Assembly: GCA_025933775.1 (NCBI GenBank) | Contig: JAICZH010000013.1 | Span: 1 to 46,773, forward strand | Source of the DNA: Chitinophagaceae bacterium | Lineage (GTDB): Bacteria; Bacteroidota; Bacteroidia; Chitinophagales; Chitinophagaceae | Length of the DNA: 46,773 bases | Direction of reading: 5' to 3' | Shown: one piece after another, positions 17,193 to 24,763 of the stretch | Numbering within the stretch: position 1 is the first letter of the stretch | Layout of the letters: every line of letters begins with the position of its first letter | Position numbers and translations under genes: made by a program | The notes under the pieces: generated by a model | Seen by the model: only the letters and a program-made list of their open reading frames with translations | Databases searched by the model: none | What the model was told of the DNA's origin: nothing

Positions 17193-17257
17193 CACTAATA
17201 ATAATTAAGCGAACACCTAAAGGTTATTCCAAATTTGTTTCACAATTTAAAGACAAA

Positions 17258-17377
17258 TTATTTTAAATAACGGCCGCATTTGGCTTTGCCATTAGCTGCC
17301 TGATAAGGAGTTATTCCTCGTGCGCAGGATGCAAACATCAGAGACAGCAAAACAGCAACGATATAAACTTTTTTCAT
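17258..17377 (-). CDS. Tiny (39-residue) predicted lipoprotein
   Basis: The 40-codon frame starts with ATG and encodes a complete lipoprotein signal peptide: MKKVYIVAVLLSLMFASC, with Cys18 as the lipidation site. Only about 22 residues would remain after processing: CARGITPYQAANGKAKCGRY then LK. They carry a second Cys (residue 34) and several basic residues. A perfect charged-hydrophobic-Cys signal in so short a frame is hard to explain by chance. Small Bacteroidota lipoproteins of this kind exist, but I cannot name a function. The frame lies on the same strand as rplS and tatA, between them. I see no exact TAnnTTTG upstream. Confidence 0.65.
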   Translation of the reverse strand: MKKVYIVAVLLSLMFASCARGITPYQAANGKAKCGRYLK

Positions 17378-17470
17378 TTTAAAGTAAATAATAGTTAGGT
17401 ACAGGTTACGTCATTAATACAGTTTATACCGGTAAAATGTTTAAAAATGGAAATGCAAGTATATAAAATA

Positions 17471-17505
17471 AAAAACCGGGAAACAAGTATTGCCCGGCTT
17501 TTTAA
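17471..17505 (-). terminator. Intrinsic terminator after rplS
   Basis: On the minus strand GCCGGG...CCCGGT forms the core stem (CCCGG at 17493-17497 with CCGGG at 17476-17480, 12-nt loop), bracketed by A- and T-runs that extend the pairing. It lies about 20 nt after the rplS stop and separates it from the small lipoprotein gene. Confidence 0.75.
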
Positions 17506-17522
17506 TAAAATTATTTTATAAA

Positions 17523-17873
17523 TTATTTCATGCGTTTTTCCTGAATGCGGGCGCTTTTACCGCTTCTTTCGCGCAAATAATACAGCTTGGACCGGCGCAC
17601 TTTGCCTACCTTATGCAATTTAATGCTGTCAATATTGGGAGAAAAAAGAGGAAATAAACGTTCCACTCCTATTCCATCACTAATTTTACGAACGGTGAAA
17701 GTAGCGGTGCCACCTTCGCCCTGGCGCTTAATTACATCGCCTTTAAAACTTTGTATGCGTTCTTTATTTCCTTCCTGAATTTTATAATTTACCGTAATGT
17801 TATCGCCCGGTTTAAAATCGGGAATTTCTTTTTTTTGGGTCAATTGCTCGTGAACAAATGCAATAGCATTCAT
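17523..17873 (-). CDS. rplS: 50S ribosomal protein L19
   Basis: L19 lies at the 30S-50S interface. The 116-residue protein matches the family throughout: [20 protein letters not shown], then [56 protein letters not shown] and [13 protein letters not shown]. Length is normal. In many bacteria rplS follows rpsP-rimM-trmD; here it stands alone, with its own -7 element (TACCTTTG, 17894-17901) 20 nt upstream and a terminator downstream. Confidence 0.97.
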   Translation of the reverse strand: MNAIAFVHEQLTQKKEIPDFKPGDNITVNYKIQEGNKERIQSFKGDVIKRQGEGGTATFTVRKISDGIGVERLFPLFSPNIDSIKLHKVGKVRRSKLYYLRERSGKSARIQEKRMK

Positions 17874-17893
17874 GGCTTTTATTTTTAGGACGG

Positions 17894-17901
17894 CAAAGGT
17901 A
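17894..17901 (-). promoter_or_regulatory. -7 element (TACCTTTG) for rplS
   Basis: An exact minus-strand TAnnTTTG lies 20 nt before the rplS ATG, predicting a leader of about 15 nt. The -33 box is not obvious. Confidence 0.45.
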
Positions 17902-17952
17902 AGAGAAAAATTTTAATTAATTACTTCCAATATAAGTTGCAATGCGGGAGAC

Positions 17953-19161
17953 TCAACTTTCGGTAAGAGCACTAACGGTATCATAATTAGCAGTTGCTTT
18001 TGAAGGAACAAAGCCTATATATTGTTTCAGTTTGGCAGCCGGCTTTTCTATAAACTTCCAGGAAAATGAAGCCATAGCAATAGTGAGAGCAGCATAAATA
18101 ACGAAACAAACAACATCTGAACTTAAAATATGTTCAAAAGCGGATATTTCTTTTTGACAGTGTGCAAAGAAAACGGGATAATGTATTTTGGAATAACCGT
18201 AACTAATTTCATATAACTTCCAAAAAATGGCAGGAATTAATAAATGGTACAAATAAATTCCATAACTAATTTTGCCGAGGTAAAGCGCTATTTTATTTTC
18301 CAGAAATTTTCCCAAATAATTTTTATATCCAATAACGGCGCCCTCTATAATTTTCATAGAAATGACTGAAAATAATAGCCTGTTAAAAACAAATGAAAAA
18401 TAGTATGACTTATAAAAAATAATGAGAATACCAAAAGGCATTCCTGCATATATAATAATCCTCGAACATTTATTTATCAGTTTCTTTTCTTTATCGGATG
18501 CCGCAGTATATTTATAAGCCAAAACTCCCCCAACCGCAAAAGCGCTCATGCAATATTGGGTTAAGATATCCTGCGGTACTACTTGAATCGGATGGTAACA
18601 TAAGGCTTTTAAAATAGTGCTGATAATAATAATACTTACAAATGTTTTTAAGAGATGCTTCGTTGGCATAAAAACAATGAGCCATGGCCATAACAGGTAA
18701 AACTGTTCTTCTACTGCAAGCGTCCAGAAATGGGCGGTAACTCCCGGCCACGTTTGACTTTGAAAGACCTGAAAGTTTGAAAGATAAGTAAAGTATGTTG
18801 CGGAATTATTTCTTATTTCGCTCCCAATTGTTGGTAAAAATAATACCATCAATAGAAAAAAATAATAGGCAGGAAATATGCGAATGGTGCGTCGTAAAAG
18901 AAAAACCGGGATCACTTTATACCTGGGAATATTATTTCTGATACATTTTTCTTTTGCAGAAAATAAAACCCGGGTTATTAAATAACTGCTCAGCACAAAA
19001 AAAAAGTTAACAAAGCCGCCAAAGAAAAAACTTTCTTTTACAGCCTGAATTTCAGGTATCCAATGATAAGAAGCAACAAATAAAACTGCACAAAACCGAA
19101 GCCCATCAAGTTGGGGATTATATTTTAATATGGTTTTGGAATTACTAAAAGATTCATTCAT
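17953..19161 (-). CDS. Acyltransferase 3 family membrane protein (OafA-like)
   Basis: The 402-residue polytopic membrane protein starts with the family motif NPQLDGLRFCAVLFVASYH, including the catalytic-type His of the R-x10-H pattern. FFFVLSSYLITRVLF, RIFPAYYFFLL and HFWTLAVEEQFYLLWPW follow. About ten membrane segments are expected. Such enzymes move acyl groups (often acetyl) from the cytoplasm to sugars of O-antigen, exopolysaccharide or peptidoglycan. No polysaccharide genes are adjacent, so the acceptor is unknown. It lies 79 bp upstream of rplS on the same strand but is probably independently transcribed. Confidence 0.9.
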   Translation of the reverse strand: MNESFSNSKTILKYNPQLDGLRFCAVLFVASYHWIPEIQAVKESFFFGGFVNFFFVLSSYLITRVLFSAKEKCIRNNIPRYKVIPVFLLRRTIRIFPAYYFFLLMVLFLPTIGSEIRNNSATYFTYLSNFQVFQSQTWPGVTAHFWTLAVEEQFYLLWPWLIVFMPTKHLLKTFVSIIIISTILKALCYHPIQVVPQDILTQYCMSAFAVGGVLAYKYTAASDKEKKLINKCSRIIIYAGMPFGILIIFYKSYYFSFVFNRLLFSVISMKIIEGAVIGYKNYLGKFLENKIALYLGKISYGIYLYHLLIPAIFWKLYEISYGYSKIHYPVFFAHCQKEISAFEHILSSDVVCFVIYAALTIAMASFSWKFIEKPAAKLKQYIGFVPSKATANYDTVSALTES

Positions 19162-19329
19162 ATTAGCAGTACAATAAAATGTTTTTAGTTTGGCTCAGTG
19201 GTTATCCAATTAACATCTTTATCGAACGTTGAAAGATAAAATATATTTTATAAAGTAAAACCCAAGTTGAAGAATGTTTTGAGCATTATTTTTTTCGAAA
19301 AAAATTACAGATGAATCCTATGAAGAGAA

Positions 19330-19698
19330 TTACTTTTCAAACCGAAGTTCCTGCAGCAGCTCTTTACCACCTTTCTGTTTTATAAATATTGTAGTGCGAA
19401 AAATTCCATTGCTGGTTTTCAAATTGCCAATACAATATTGTGAGCCGGAATCATCGCTCTTGTGAAGGATTTCAAAATCTTTAACAGTATTGTTGGCAAA
19501 AAAATCGCGCAATACCAGAGCCGCCTGGCTTTTACTATAAGAGTTGCTCTTGCCGGGCAATGTAATTTCAACTGTATTATCAAAATATGCGGAAACACCT
19601 GCTGCGTCTCCGGATTTAATAGCCCTTACCACTTCATCAAACGAAATAAACGAACTGAGAATAGCTAACAGGCTTAAAAAAAATAAAATTTTTTTCAT
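19330..19698 (-). CDS. Secreted DUF4783-like protein
   Basis: The 122-residue protein has a signal peptide (MKKILFFLSLLAILSSFISF). The small domain is NTF2-like in appearance: DEVVRAIKSGDAAGVSAYFD, TVEITLPGKSNSYSKSQAAL, VLRDFFANNTVKDFEILHK and a strand-rich C-terminal half ending LLQELRFEK. This pattern matches the Bacteroidota family annotated as DUF4783, whose function is unknown. It should be periplasmic. It is divergent from gpmI. The 168-bp gap to the acyltransferase gene holds nothing I recognise. Confidence 0.78.
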   Translation of the reverse strand: MKKILFFLSLLAILSSFISFDEVVRAIKSGDAAGVSAYFDNTVEITLPGKSNSYSKSQAALVLRDFFANNTVKDFEILHKSDDSGSQYCIGNLKTSNGIFRTTIFIKQKGGKELLQELRFEK

Positions 19699-19829
19699 AA
19701 TAAAAACGCTTACTTATCTATTTTGCTAAAAACATGCCAGCATACAATAATAGTATTTTTAAAAATGTAAAATGTAACATTTTGCCTTATAAATTTAAAC
19801 AATTTCAGCTTTGTTAAAAATTGAATAAT

Positions 19830-19837
19830 TAGCTTTG
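19830..19837 (+). promoter_or_regulatory. -7 element (TAGCTTTG) 4 nt before the gpmI start
   Basis: An exact TAnnTTTG ends four bases (GCAA) before the gpmI ATG. This is the same geometry as at murF and uvrD, and predicts a leaderless transcript. A TTTG at 19810-19813 is 16 nt upstream, shorter than the usual spacing. Confidence 0.5.
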
Positions 19838-19841
19838 GCAA

Positions 19842-21362
19842 ATGGATTCAAAAAAAGTGATACTCATAATCATGGATGGCTGGGGCTTGGGTAAAAAAAA
19901 ACAAAGCGATGCCATACAAAATGCGAATACCCCATTTGTAAGCTCTTTGTATAAAAAATATCCAAATACAACTTTGACTACATGCGGTGAAGCGGTGGGC
20001 TTGCCCGATGGACAAATGGGCAACAGCGAAGTAGGACATTTAAATCTTGGCGCAGGCCGCATTGTGTACCAGGAATTGCAAAGAATAAATGTTGCGATAA
20101 AAACGGGCGAGTTTCAAAAAAATAAAGTTTTACTCAATAGCCTTCAATATGCAAAAGATAATAATAAACCTTTGCATTTGCTTGGCCTGGTAAGCAATGG
20201 CGGCGTTCACTCTCACATCAATCATTTAAAAGCTATCACATCTTTATGCAAAGAAAAAAATGTTGAAAATGTGTATGTTCATGCATTTACTGATGGGCGC
20301 GATACCGATCCAAAAAGCGGACTATTTTTTTTAAAAGAATTAAAAGAGCATTTGGATAAAACAACGGGAAAAATTGCTACCATCACCGGAAGATATTATG
20401 CAATGGATCGCGATAAAAGATGGGAAAGAGTAAAAATAGCTTATGACGCATTGGTGCATCGCAAAGGACAAATAACCAACGATATTTTTGCAGCAGTGGA
20501 AGCATCTTATGAAAAAGATATTACGGATGAATTTTTATTACCGATAATTAATGAAGCAACTCCCGGTTCTTCCATTAAAAATGGAGATGCAGTTATTTGT
20601 TTTAATTTTCGTACAGACCGTTGCAGGGAAATTACTGAAGCGCTTACGCAGACTGCTTTTACGGAATTTAATATGCAACCATTGCAATTGAATTATACCA
20701 CAATGACTTTATATAATCATGTGTATAAAAATATTCATGTAATTTTTGAAAAAGATGATTTATCAAATACACTTGGAGAAATTTTAGCTAATGAAAATAA
20801 AAAACAAATACGAATTGCTGAAACAGAAAAATATCCGCACGTAACTTTTTTCTTTAGCGGTGGCCGCGAGCTTCCATTTGAAGGAGAAAAAAGAATAATG
20901 ATCCCATCACCTAAAGTGGCTACTTATGATTTAAAACCTGAAATGAGCGCTTATGAAGTAACCAATGCTTTGTTGCCGGAAATAAAAAATAAAACTGCAG
21001 ATTTTATTTGTCTTAATTATGCAAATGCAGATATGGTGGGGCATACAGGAGATTGGAATGCCGTTATTAAAGCAGTGGAAACGGTTGATAAATGCGTGGA
21101 AGAAATTGTAACTGCCGGGCTTGAAAACGGATACACGATTTTTCTCACGGCCGATCATGGCAATGCTGATTATATGATCAATGAAGATGGAACGCCCAAC
21201 ACAGCGCATACTTTAAATCTTGTCCCGTTTTTTATTATTGATAAAAACTGGAAAGGAAATATTAAGCCCGGAAAACTTGCCGATTTAGCGCCTACCATTC
21301 TTACGATGATGAATCTTCCTGTTCCTGAAAAAATGACCGGCAATATTTTAATTGATCATTAA
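19842..21362 (+). CDS. gpmI: 2,3-bisphosphoglycerate-independent phosphoglycerate mutase
   Basis: GpmI interconverts 3- and 2-phosphoglycerate in glycolysis using two Mn ions and a phosphoserine intermediate. The 506-residue protein starts with the metal-binding IIMDGWGLG (Asp12). It has the nucleophile Ser62 in GQMGNSEVGHLNLGAGR, the substrate-binding HAFTDGRDTDPKSG and GRYYAMDRDKRWERV, and the second metal site in NYANADMVGHTG and FLTADHGNADYM. Length and order are typical of the alkaline-phosphatase superfamily enzyme. The next gene starts 11 bp after its stop, so a haem-binding protein is probably co-transcribed with it. Confidence 0.97.
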   Translation: MDSKKVILIIMDGWGLGKKKQSDAIQNANTPFVSSLYKKYPNTTLTTCGEAVGLPDGQMGNSEVGHLNLGAGRIVYQELQRINVAIKTGEFQKNKVLLNSLQYAKDNNKPLHLLGLVSNGGVHSHINHLKAITSLCKEKNVENVYVHAFTDGRDTDPKSGLFFLKELKEHLDKTTGKIATITGRYYAMDRDKRWERVKIAYDALVHRKGQITNDIFAAVEASYEKDITDEFLLPIINEATPGSSIKNGDAVICFNFRTDRCREITEALTQTAFTEFNMQPLQLNYTTMTLYNHVYKNIHVIFEKDDLSNTLGEILANENKKQIRIAETEKYPHVTFFFSGGRELPFEGEKRIMIPSPKVATYDLKPEMSAYEVTNALLPEIKNKTADFICLNYANADMVGHTGDWNAVIKAVETVDKCVEEIVTAGLENGYTIFLTADHGNADYMINEDGTPNTAHTLNLVPFFIIDKNWKGNIKPGKLADLAPTILTMMNLPVPEKMTGNILIDH

Positions 21363-21373
21363 GAGTAAAAAAT

Positions 21374-21883
21374 ATGAGAAAAATAATCAGGATGATTCTA
21401 ATAATACTTTTAATTGTATTAATTATAATTCAGTTTATACGCCCTGCAAAAAATATTTCTTCAGGCAATGAAGAAAATGCAATTGCAACAAAATATTCCA
21501 TTCCTGATAGTGTGCAAAATATTTTAAAAGTTGCCTGCAACGATTGTCATACCAATAATACAAGATACCCGTGGTATTGGCAAATACAGCCCGCCGCCTG
21601 GTTTCTCGATGGCCATGTCCGGCAGGGAAAAAGGCATTTGAACTTTTCAACTTTTACTTTGTATCCAATCAATAAACAATATAAATTATTTGATAAAATA
21701 AATAAGGAAGTGAAAAGCGGAGATATGCCATTAACTTCTTACACAATAATTCATCGTGATGCAGTTTTAAATGATGCCCAAAAGCTGGCTATTGAAAATT
21801 GGACAACAGATTCCAGAAAAGAAATGGAGCAAAATTATCCTGCCGATAGCCTGATCAACCCGCAACAGATACAACCCCGGTAA
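21374..21883 (+). CDS. Membrane-anchored c-type haem-binding protein
   Basis: The 169-residue protein has an N-terminal membrane anchor (IIRMILIILLIVLIIIQFI) and one c-type haem site, CNDCH (Cys55, Cys58, His59). A Met in SGDMPL (Met118) could be the second axial ligand. NNTRYPWYWQIQPAAWFLDGH follows the haem site, as in the Bacteroidota haem-binding domain family (Pfam Haem_bd). It should face the periplasm and carry electrons or sense redox/oxygen; the partner is unknown. It overlaps the gpmI transcription unit (11-bp gap). The pairing with a glycolytic enzyme probably has no functional meaning. Confidence 0.82.
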   Translation: MRKIIRMILIILLIVLIIIQFIRPAKNISSGNEENAIATKYSIPDSVQNILKVACNDCHTNNTRYPWYWQIQPAAWFLDGHVRQGKRHLNFSTFTLYPINKQYKLFDKINKEVKSGDMPLTSYTIIHRDAVLNDAQKLAIENWTTDSRKEMEQNYPADSLINPQQIQPR

Positions 21884-21904
21884 AAAATTATCAAATAATT
21901 TTTA

Positions 21905-21950
21905 TTTGCAAAGCAGCATTTATACATACTTTTTGTCCTACCTTAGTAGG
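21905..21950 (+). promoter_or_regulatory. Promoter with CCTAC/GTAGG dyad before the ECF sigma gene
   Basis: TTTG (21905-21908) and a second TTTG (21932-21935) are spaced 23 nt apart, as in TTTG-N19-TAnnTTTG; the TA is offset by one base. Just downstream, CCTAC (21937-21941) and GTAGG (21946-21950) form a perfect 5-bp dyad with a 4-nt spacer, across the expected transcription start. It could be an operator or the base of a small hairpin at the 5' end of the mRNA. Confidence 0.35.
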
Positions 21951-21969
21951 GTTAAACCATTCAAAAACT

Positions 21970-22545
21970 ATGACAGAGGAGCTAATGCTTCAAGGTTGTC
22001 TTGATAACATAGCTACCGCGCAGGAAGCGTTGTACAATCGTTTTAGCCCGCGAATGATGGGAGTGTGTTACCGGTTTGCGCATAATAAAGAAGACGCAGA
22101 AGATATGCTGCAGGAGGGTTTTATAAAAGTGTTTTCCCAAATTCGCCAGTTCAGAAACCAGGGCGCATTGGAAGGATGGATAAGAAAAATAATTGTGCAT
22201 ACTTGCATAAATATATTGAAGAAAAATAAAAAATTTACGGATAGTGTAGATCTTTTTCATGCAAACAATTTTTATCTGAATGAAAATAATATTCATTCGA
22301 TATTACAGGCCAAACAGGTGGTGGAATGTATAAGATTGTTGCCGGTAGGATATAAAACGGTTTTGAATTTATATGCAATTGAAGGATATACGCATAAAGA
22401 AATTGCAGCAATACTCGAAATTGAAGAAAGTACCAGCCGTTCGCAATATACCAGGGCACGGGCCATGCTTGAAGAAGTGCTGTTGAAGAAAAAAATTATT
22501 CAGCAACCGAGAGAAAGGGTCAGAATGGTTTCAGTAAACTTGTAA
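21970..22545 (+). CDS. ECF-type RNA polymerase sigma-70 factor
   Basis: The 191-residue protein has sigma region 2 at about residues 18-85: LYNRFSPRMMGVCYRFAHNK, then EDAEDMLQEGFIKVFSQIR and GWIRKIIVHTCINILKK. Region 4 lies at about 115-172: RLLPVGYKTVLNLYAIEGYT, HKEIAAILEIEESTSRSQY, TRARAMLEEVL, a helix-turn-helix for the -35-type element. Regions 1 and 3 are missing, as in ECF factors. The protein encoded 65 bp downstream has a cytoplasmic head and crosses the membrane, and is the likely regulator. No FecR or SusC/D genes are present, so this is not the usual iron- or glycan-uptake arrangement. Confidence 0.92.
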   Translation: MTEELMLQGCLDNIATAQEALYNRFSPRMMGVCYRFAHNKEDAEDMLQEGFIKVFSQIRQFRNQGALEGWIRKIIVHTCINILKKNKKFTDSVDLFHANNFYLNENNIHSILQAKQVVECIRLLPVGYKTVLNLYAIEGYTHKEIAAILEIEESTSRSQYTRARAMLEEVLLKKKIIQQPRERVRMVSVNL

Positions 22546-22610
22546 TGCTACATATATGAAATGAAATTTAATGCTAACCCTTATTACCAATAACTGAAAT
22601 TATGTGAACG

Positions 22611-24065
22611 ATGGAACGTAGATTTTCTATAAATGATTTTGAGCAATCGCTGAAAGAACATGCTGATGAATTTAAAATGATTCCATCAAAAAGAGTATGG
22701 CATGGAATATATAACGATCTGCATCCGGGAAGAAGATGGCCTTCCATTACCATTTCTCTTTTATTGATTTGTACCCTTGTATTTATCGGGTTTCTCAATA
22801 CACATACCGGCTCTCATGTGGTGGATAAGAAATTAATTTCCTCAAAAAATTCTGCTAATACTGAATTACAGAAAGATTCAAAAAATATTCAAAAAAGCGC
22901 AACATTAAAAACGGTTTCGAAGTCAACTATTACAGCCAACGTATTACCATCTGAAAATTTAAAATCTAAGTCCACAACAAATAATATTTATAATCCGGCA
23001 TACCATACATCCATAAATGTTTTACCGCAGCAAAACTTAAATATAACTTTTCAACCTCCATTTATCCAGCCTGAAAAAGGAAAGCTGCCTTTAACTTTGC
23101 AAAATATAAATGATAATACTCAACCAGATTATAATTCTTCAACACCAGAAACTATAAAAGAAAAAATTTATACAAATACGGATTACAATTTAAAATGGAA
23201 CAATAAAATTACGGCTACAAGCAATAATTTAAAATACACAAAACCTTCCAATAGCAATATTATTAATAAGCAAACAACACAAAATTTTAGCAATACTGTA
23301 AATAAAAAACTTACAGCAAATAAGAAAAAAAGAAATGATAACATAAGCTGGACTTATTTTATAAGACCTCAAATTAATACCGTATCATTCAAAGGCAGGC
23401 CAATAGAACCATTGTCCGCTATGGGTAACATGTCTTTGCCGGTAACCATCAATCAAAAACAATATAAAGTATTACATAATGCAATACTTGGATTTGGAAC
23501 CGGCCTTCAAATGAGCTATCTGCTGGGTAAAAAATTATCTTTTACTTCCGGCTTTGGCCTTACATACTCCGGCTATAATATTATTTCAAATGAAGTACAT
23601 CCCACCTTTGCAAATTTATTTTTGAAAGATCCGGCAACCGGTAATGTATATTCAAAAAGTTATATAACACATTATGGGGACGGAACCGGACAAACGCCCG
23701 TATCTATTCGCAATTACAACTGGCAGGCTTCATTGCCCATAGGGTTGCAATATGAATTTTGGGGAAATAATAAAATAAAATTAAATGCCGCCGCAGATTT
23801 TGAACCTTCCGTTGTTATTAAAAGCGAGGCGTATCTTCTTTCGTCCGATGGAAAAAATTATGTAACCGATCCGGATTTAATTCGAAAAATAAATATGAAC
23901 AGCAACTTTGGATTATTTGTTTCATTTGTTTCAGCTAAGTTTAAATGGCAAATAGGCCCAAACGCCCGCTACCAGTGGCTTTCTACGTATAAAACAGATT
24001 ATACCATTCAGGAGCATTTGATTGATTATGGAATTAAAATCGGTATTTCACCAATAAAAAAATAA
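22611..24065 (+). CDS. Predicted inner-to-outer-membrane spanning partner of the ECF sigma factor
   Basis: The 484-residue product has four parts. Residues 1-44 are a charged cytoplasmic head with an FxxxLKEHxxxxxxxPSxRVWxxIxxDL pattern. One membrane helix (SITISLLLICTLVFIGFL) is at about 45-62. A low-complexity linker rich in Asn, Thr, Lys and Ser fills 63-244. Residues 245-484 alternate aromatic and polar residues like a small outer-membrane beta-barrel (ILGFGTGLQMSYLLG, FTSGFGLTYSGYN, LPIGLQYEFWG, FVSAKFKWQIGP). There is no cleavable signal peptide. The head has no zinc-binding HxxxCxxC motif, so it is not a classic ZAS anti-sigma. The role as sigma-factor regulator is inferred from the 65-bp spacing and shape. 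Confidence 0.65.
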   Translation: MERRFSINDFEQSLKEHADEFKMIPSKRVWHGIYNDLHPGRRWPSITISLLLICTLVFIGFLNTHTGSHVVDKKLISSKNSANTELQKDSKNIQKSATLKTVSKSTITANVLPSENLKSKSTTNNIYNPAYHTSINVLPQQNLNITFQPPFIQPEKGKLPLTLQNINDNTQPDYNSSTPETIKEKIYTNTDYNLKWNNKITATSNNLKYTKPSNSNIINKQTTQNFSNTVNKKLTANKKKRNDNISWTYFIRPQINTVSFKGRPIEPLSAMGNMSLPVTINQKQYKVLHNAILGFGTGLQMSYLLGKKLSFTSGFGLTYSGYNIISNEVHPTFANLFLKDPATGNVYSKSYITHYGDGTGQTPVSIRNYNWQASLPIGLQYEFWGNNKIKLNAAADFEPSVVIKSEAYLLSSDGKNYVTDPDLIRKINMNSNFGLFVSFVSAKFKWQIGPNARYQWLSTYKTDYTIQEHLIDYGIKIGISPIKK

Positions 24066-24135
24066 GTTTTTTTTAGAAGTTTATATTGTTGCCACAGCAG
24101 TATGTTGCAACTTTTTTTTATTTGTAATTTTACAA

Positions 24136-24735
24136 ATGCAAAAATTAATTCAGTTATTTTTTACGCTCTTGGTATTTTTTTTATGTGCATGTCATTCCAA
24201 AAAAAATAATGAACAAATAACGCCGGTTACAGATTCGCAAGAGGTACAAACTTTTTTTCCGGTAACAGAATTTATTTTAGGCCAGCTCACCGAAATTGAC
24301 AGTATGCCTGTAACTCCTTTAAAAATTATTATTAAGGATAATAAAAAAGATTCAATTTGGATGAAAAGAAAAGATATTCGGTTATTTGCTGCTCCATTTC
24401 TTCAGCCGGTAATTGATTCGGTTTCCATGCAAAAATTTTTTGAAGAAAAATCTTTCATGGATCAAACGATCAATGCAATTACGCTTACTTACGATCCTAA
24501 AATATCATTACCCGATTCAGTTAAATTGAATCATTGGGATATTTATATTGACCCCCAAAAAAATACCGTGCAACAAATTTATTTGGTAAAAGAAGAAACT
24601 AAAAACGATGCAACGATTACTACTCAATTAACCTGGAAAGTAAATGAACAGTGCAGTATAAGAACTATAATTCAACAGCCAAAAACCGCTCCCGATGTAA
24701 CGGAAGAAATTATGAAGTGGAATTTTGATGAATAA
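24136..24735 (+). CDS. Lipoprotein of unknown function
   Basis: The 199-residue product begins with a lipoprotein signal peptide (LFFTLLVFFLCAC, lipidated Cys19), followed by a charged, polar tether (HSKKNNEQITPVTDSQ). The remaining domain alternates strands and helices: FFPVTEFILGQLTEIDSMPV, then LKIIIKDNKKDSIWMKRKD, SWKxD-free middle, and a strand-rich end with WDIYIDPQKNTVQQIYLVKE. I recognise no catalytic motif. A near-match -7 element (TAATTTTA, 24125-24132) sits three bases before the ATG, resembling the leaderless genes in this window. It lies between the barrel gene and uvrC (28-bp gap) and may be co-transcribed with uvrC. Confidence 0.7.
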   Translation: MQKLIQLFFTLLVFFLCACHSKKNNEQITPVTDSQEVQTFFPVTEFILGQLTEIDSMPVTPLKIIIKDNKKDSIWMKRKDIRLFAAPFLQPVIDSVSMQKFFEEKSFMDQTINAITLTYDPKISLPDSVKLNHWDIYIDPQKNTVQQIYLVKEETKNDATITTQLTWKVNEQCSIRTIIQQPKTAPDVTEEIMKWNFDE

Positions 24736-24763
24736 AATTTCAACATGAAAACGAATTATAAAA

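Noticed and set aside
24088-24118. GTTGC/GCAAC pair with a T-run after the barrel gene
   Set aside because: The stem is only 5 bp with a 14-nt loop, so it is too weak to call a terminator.
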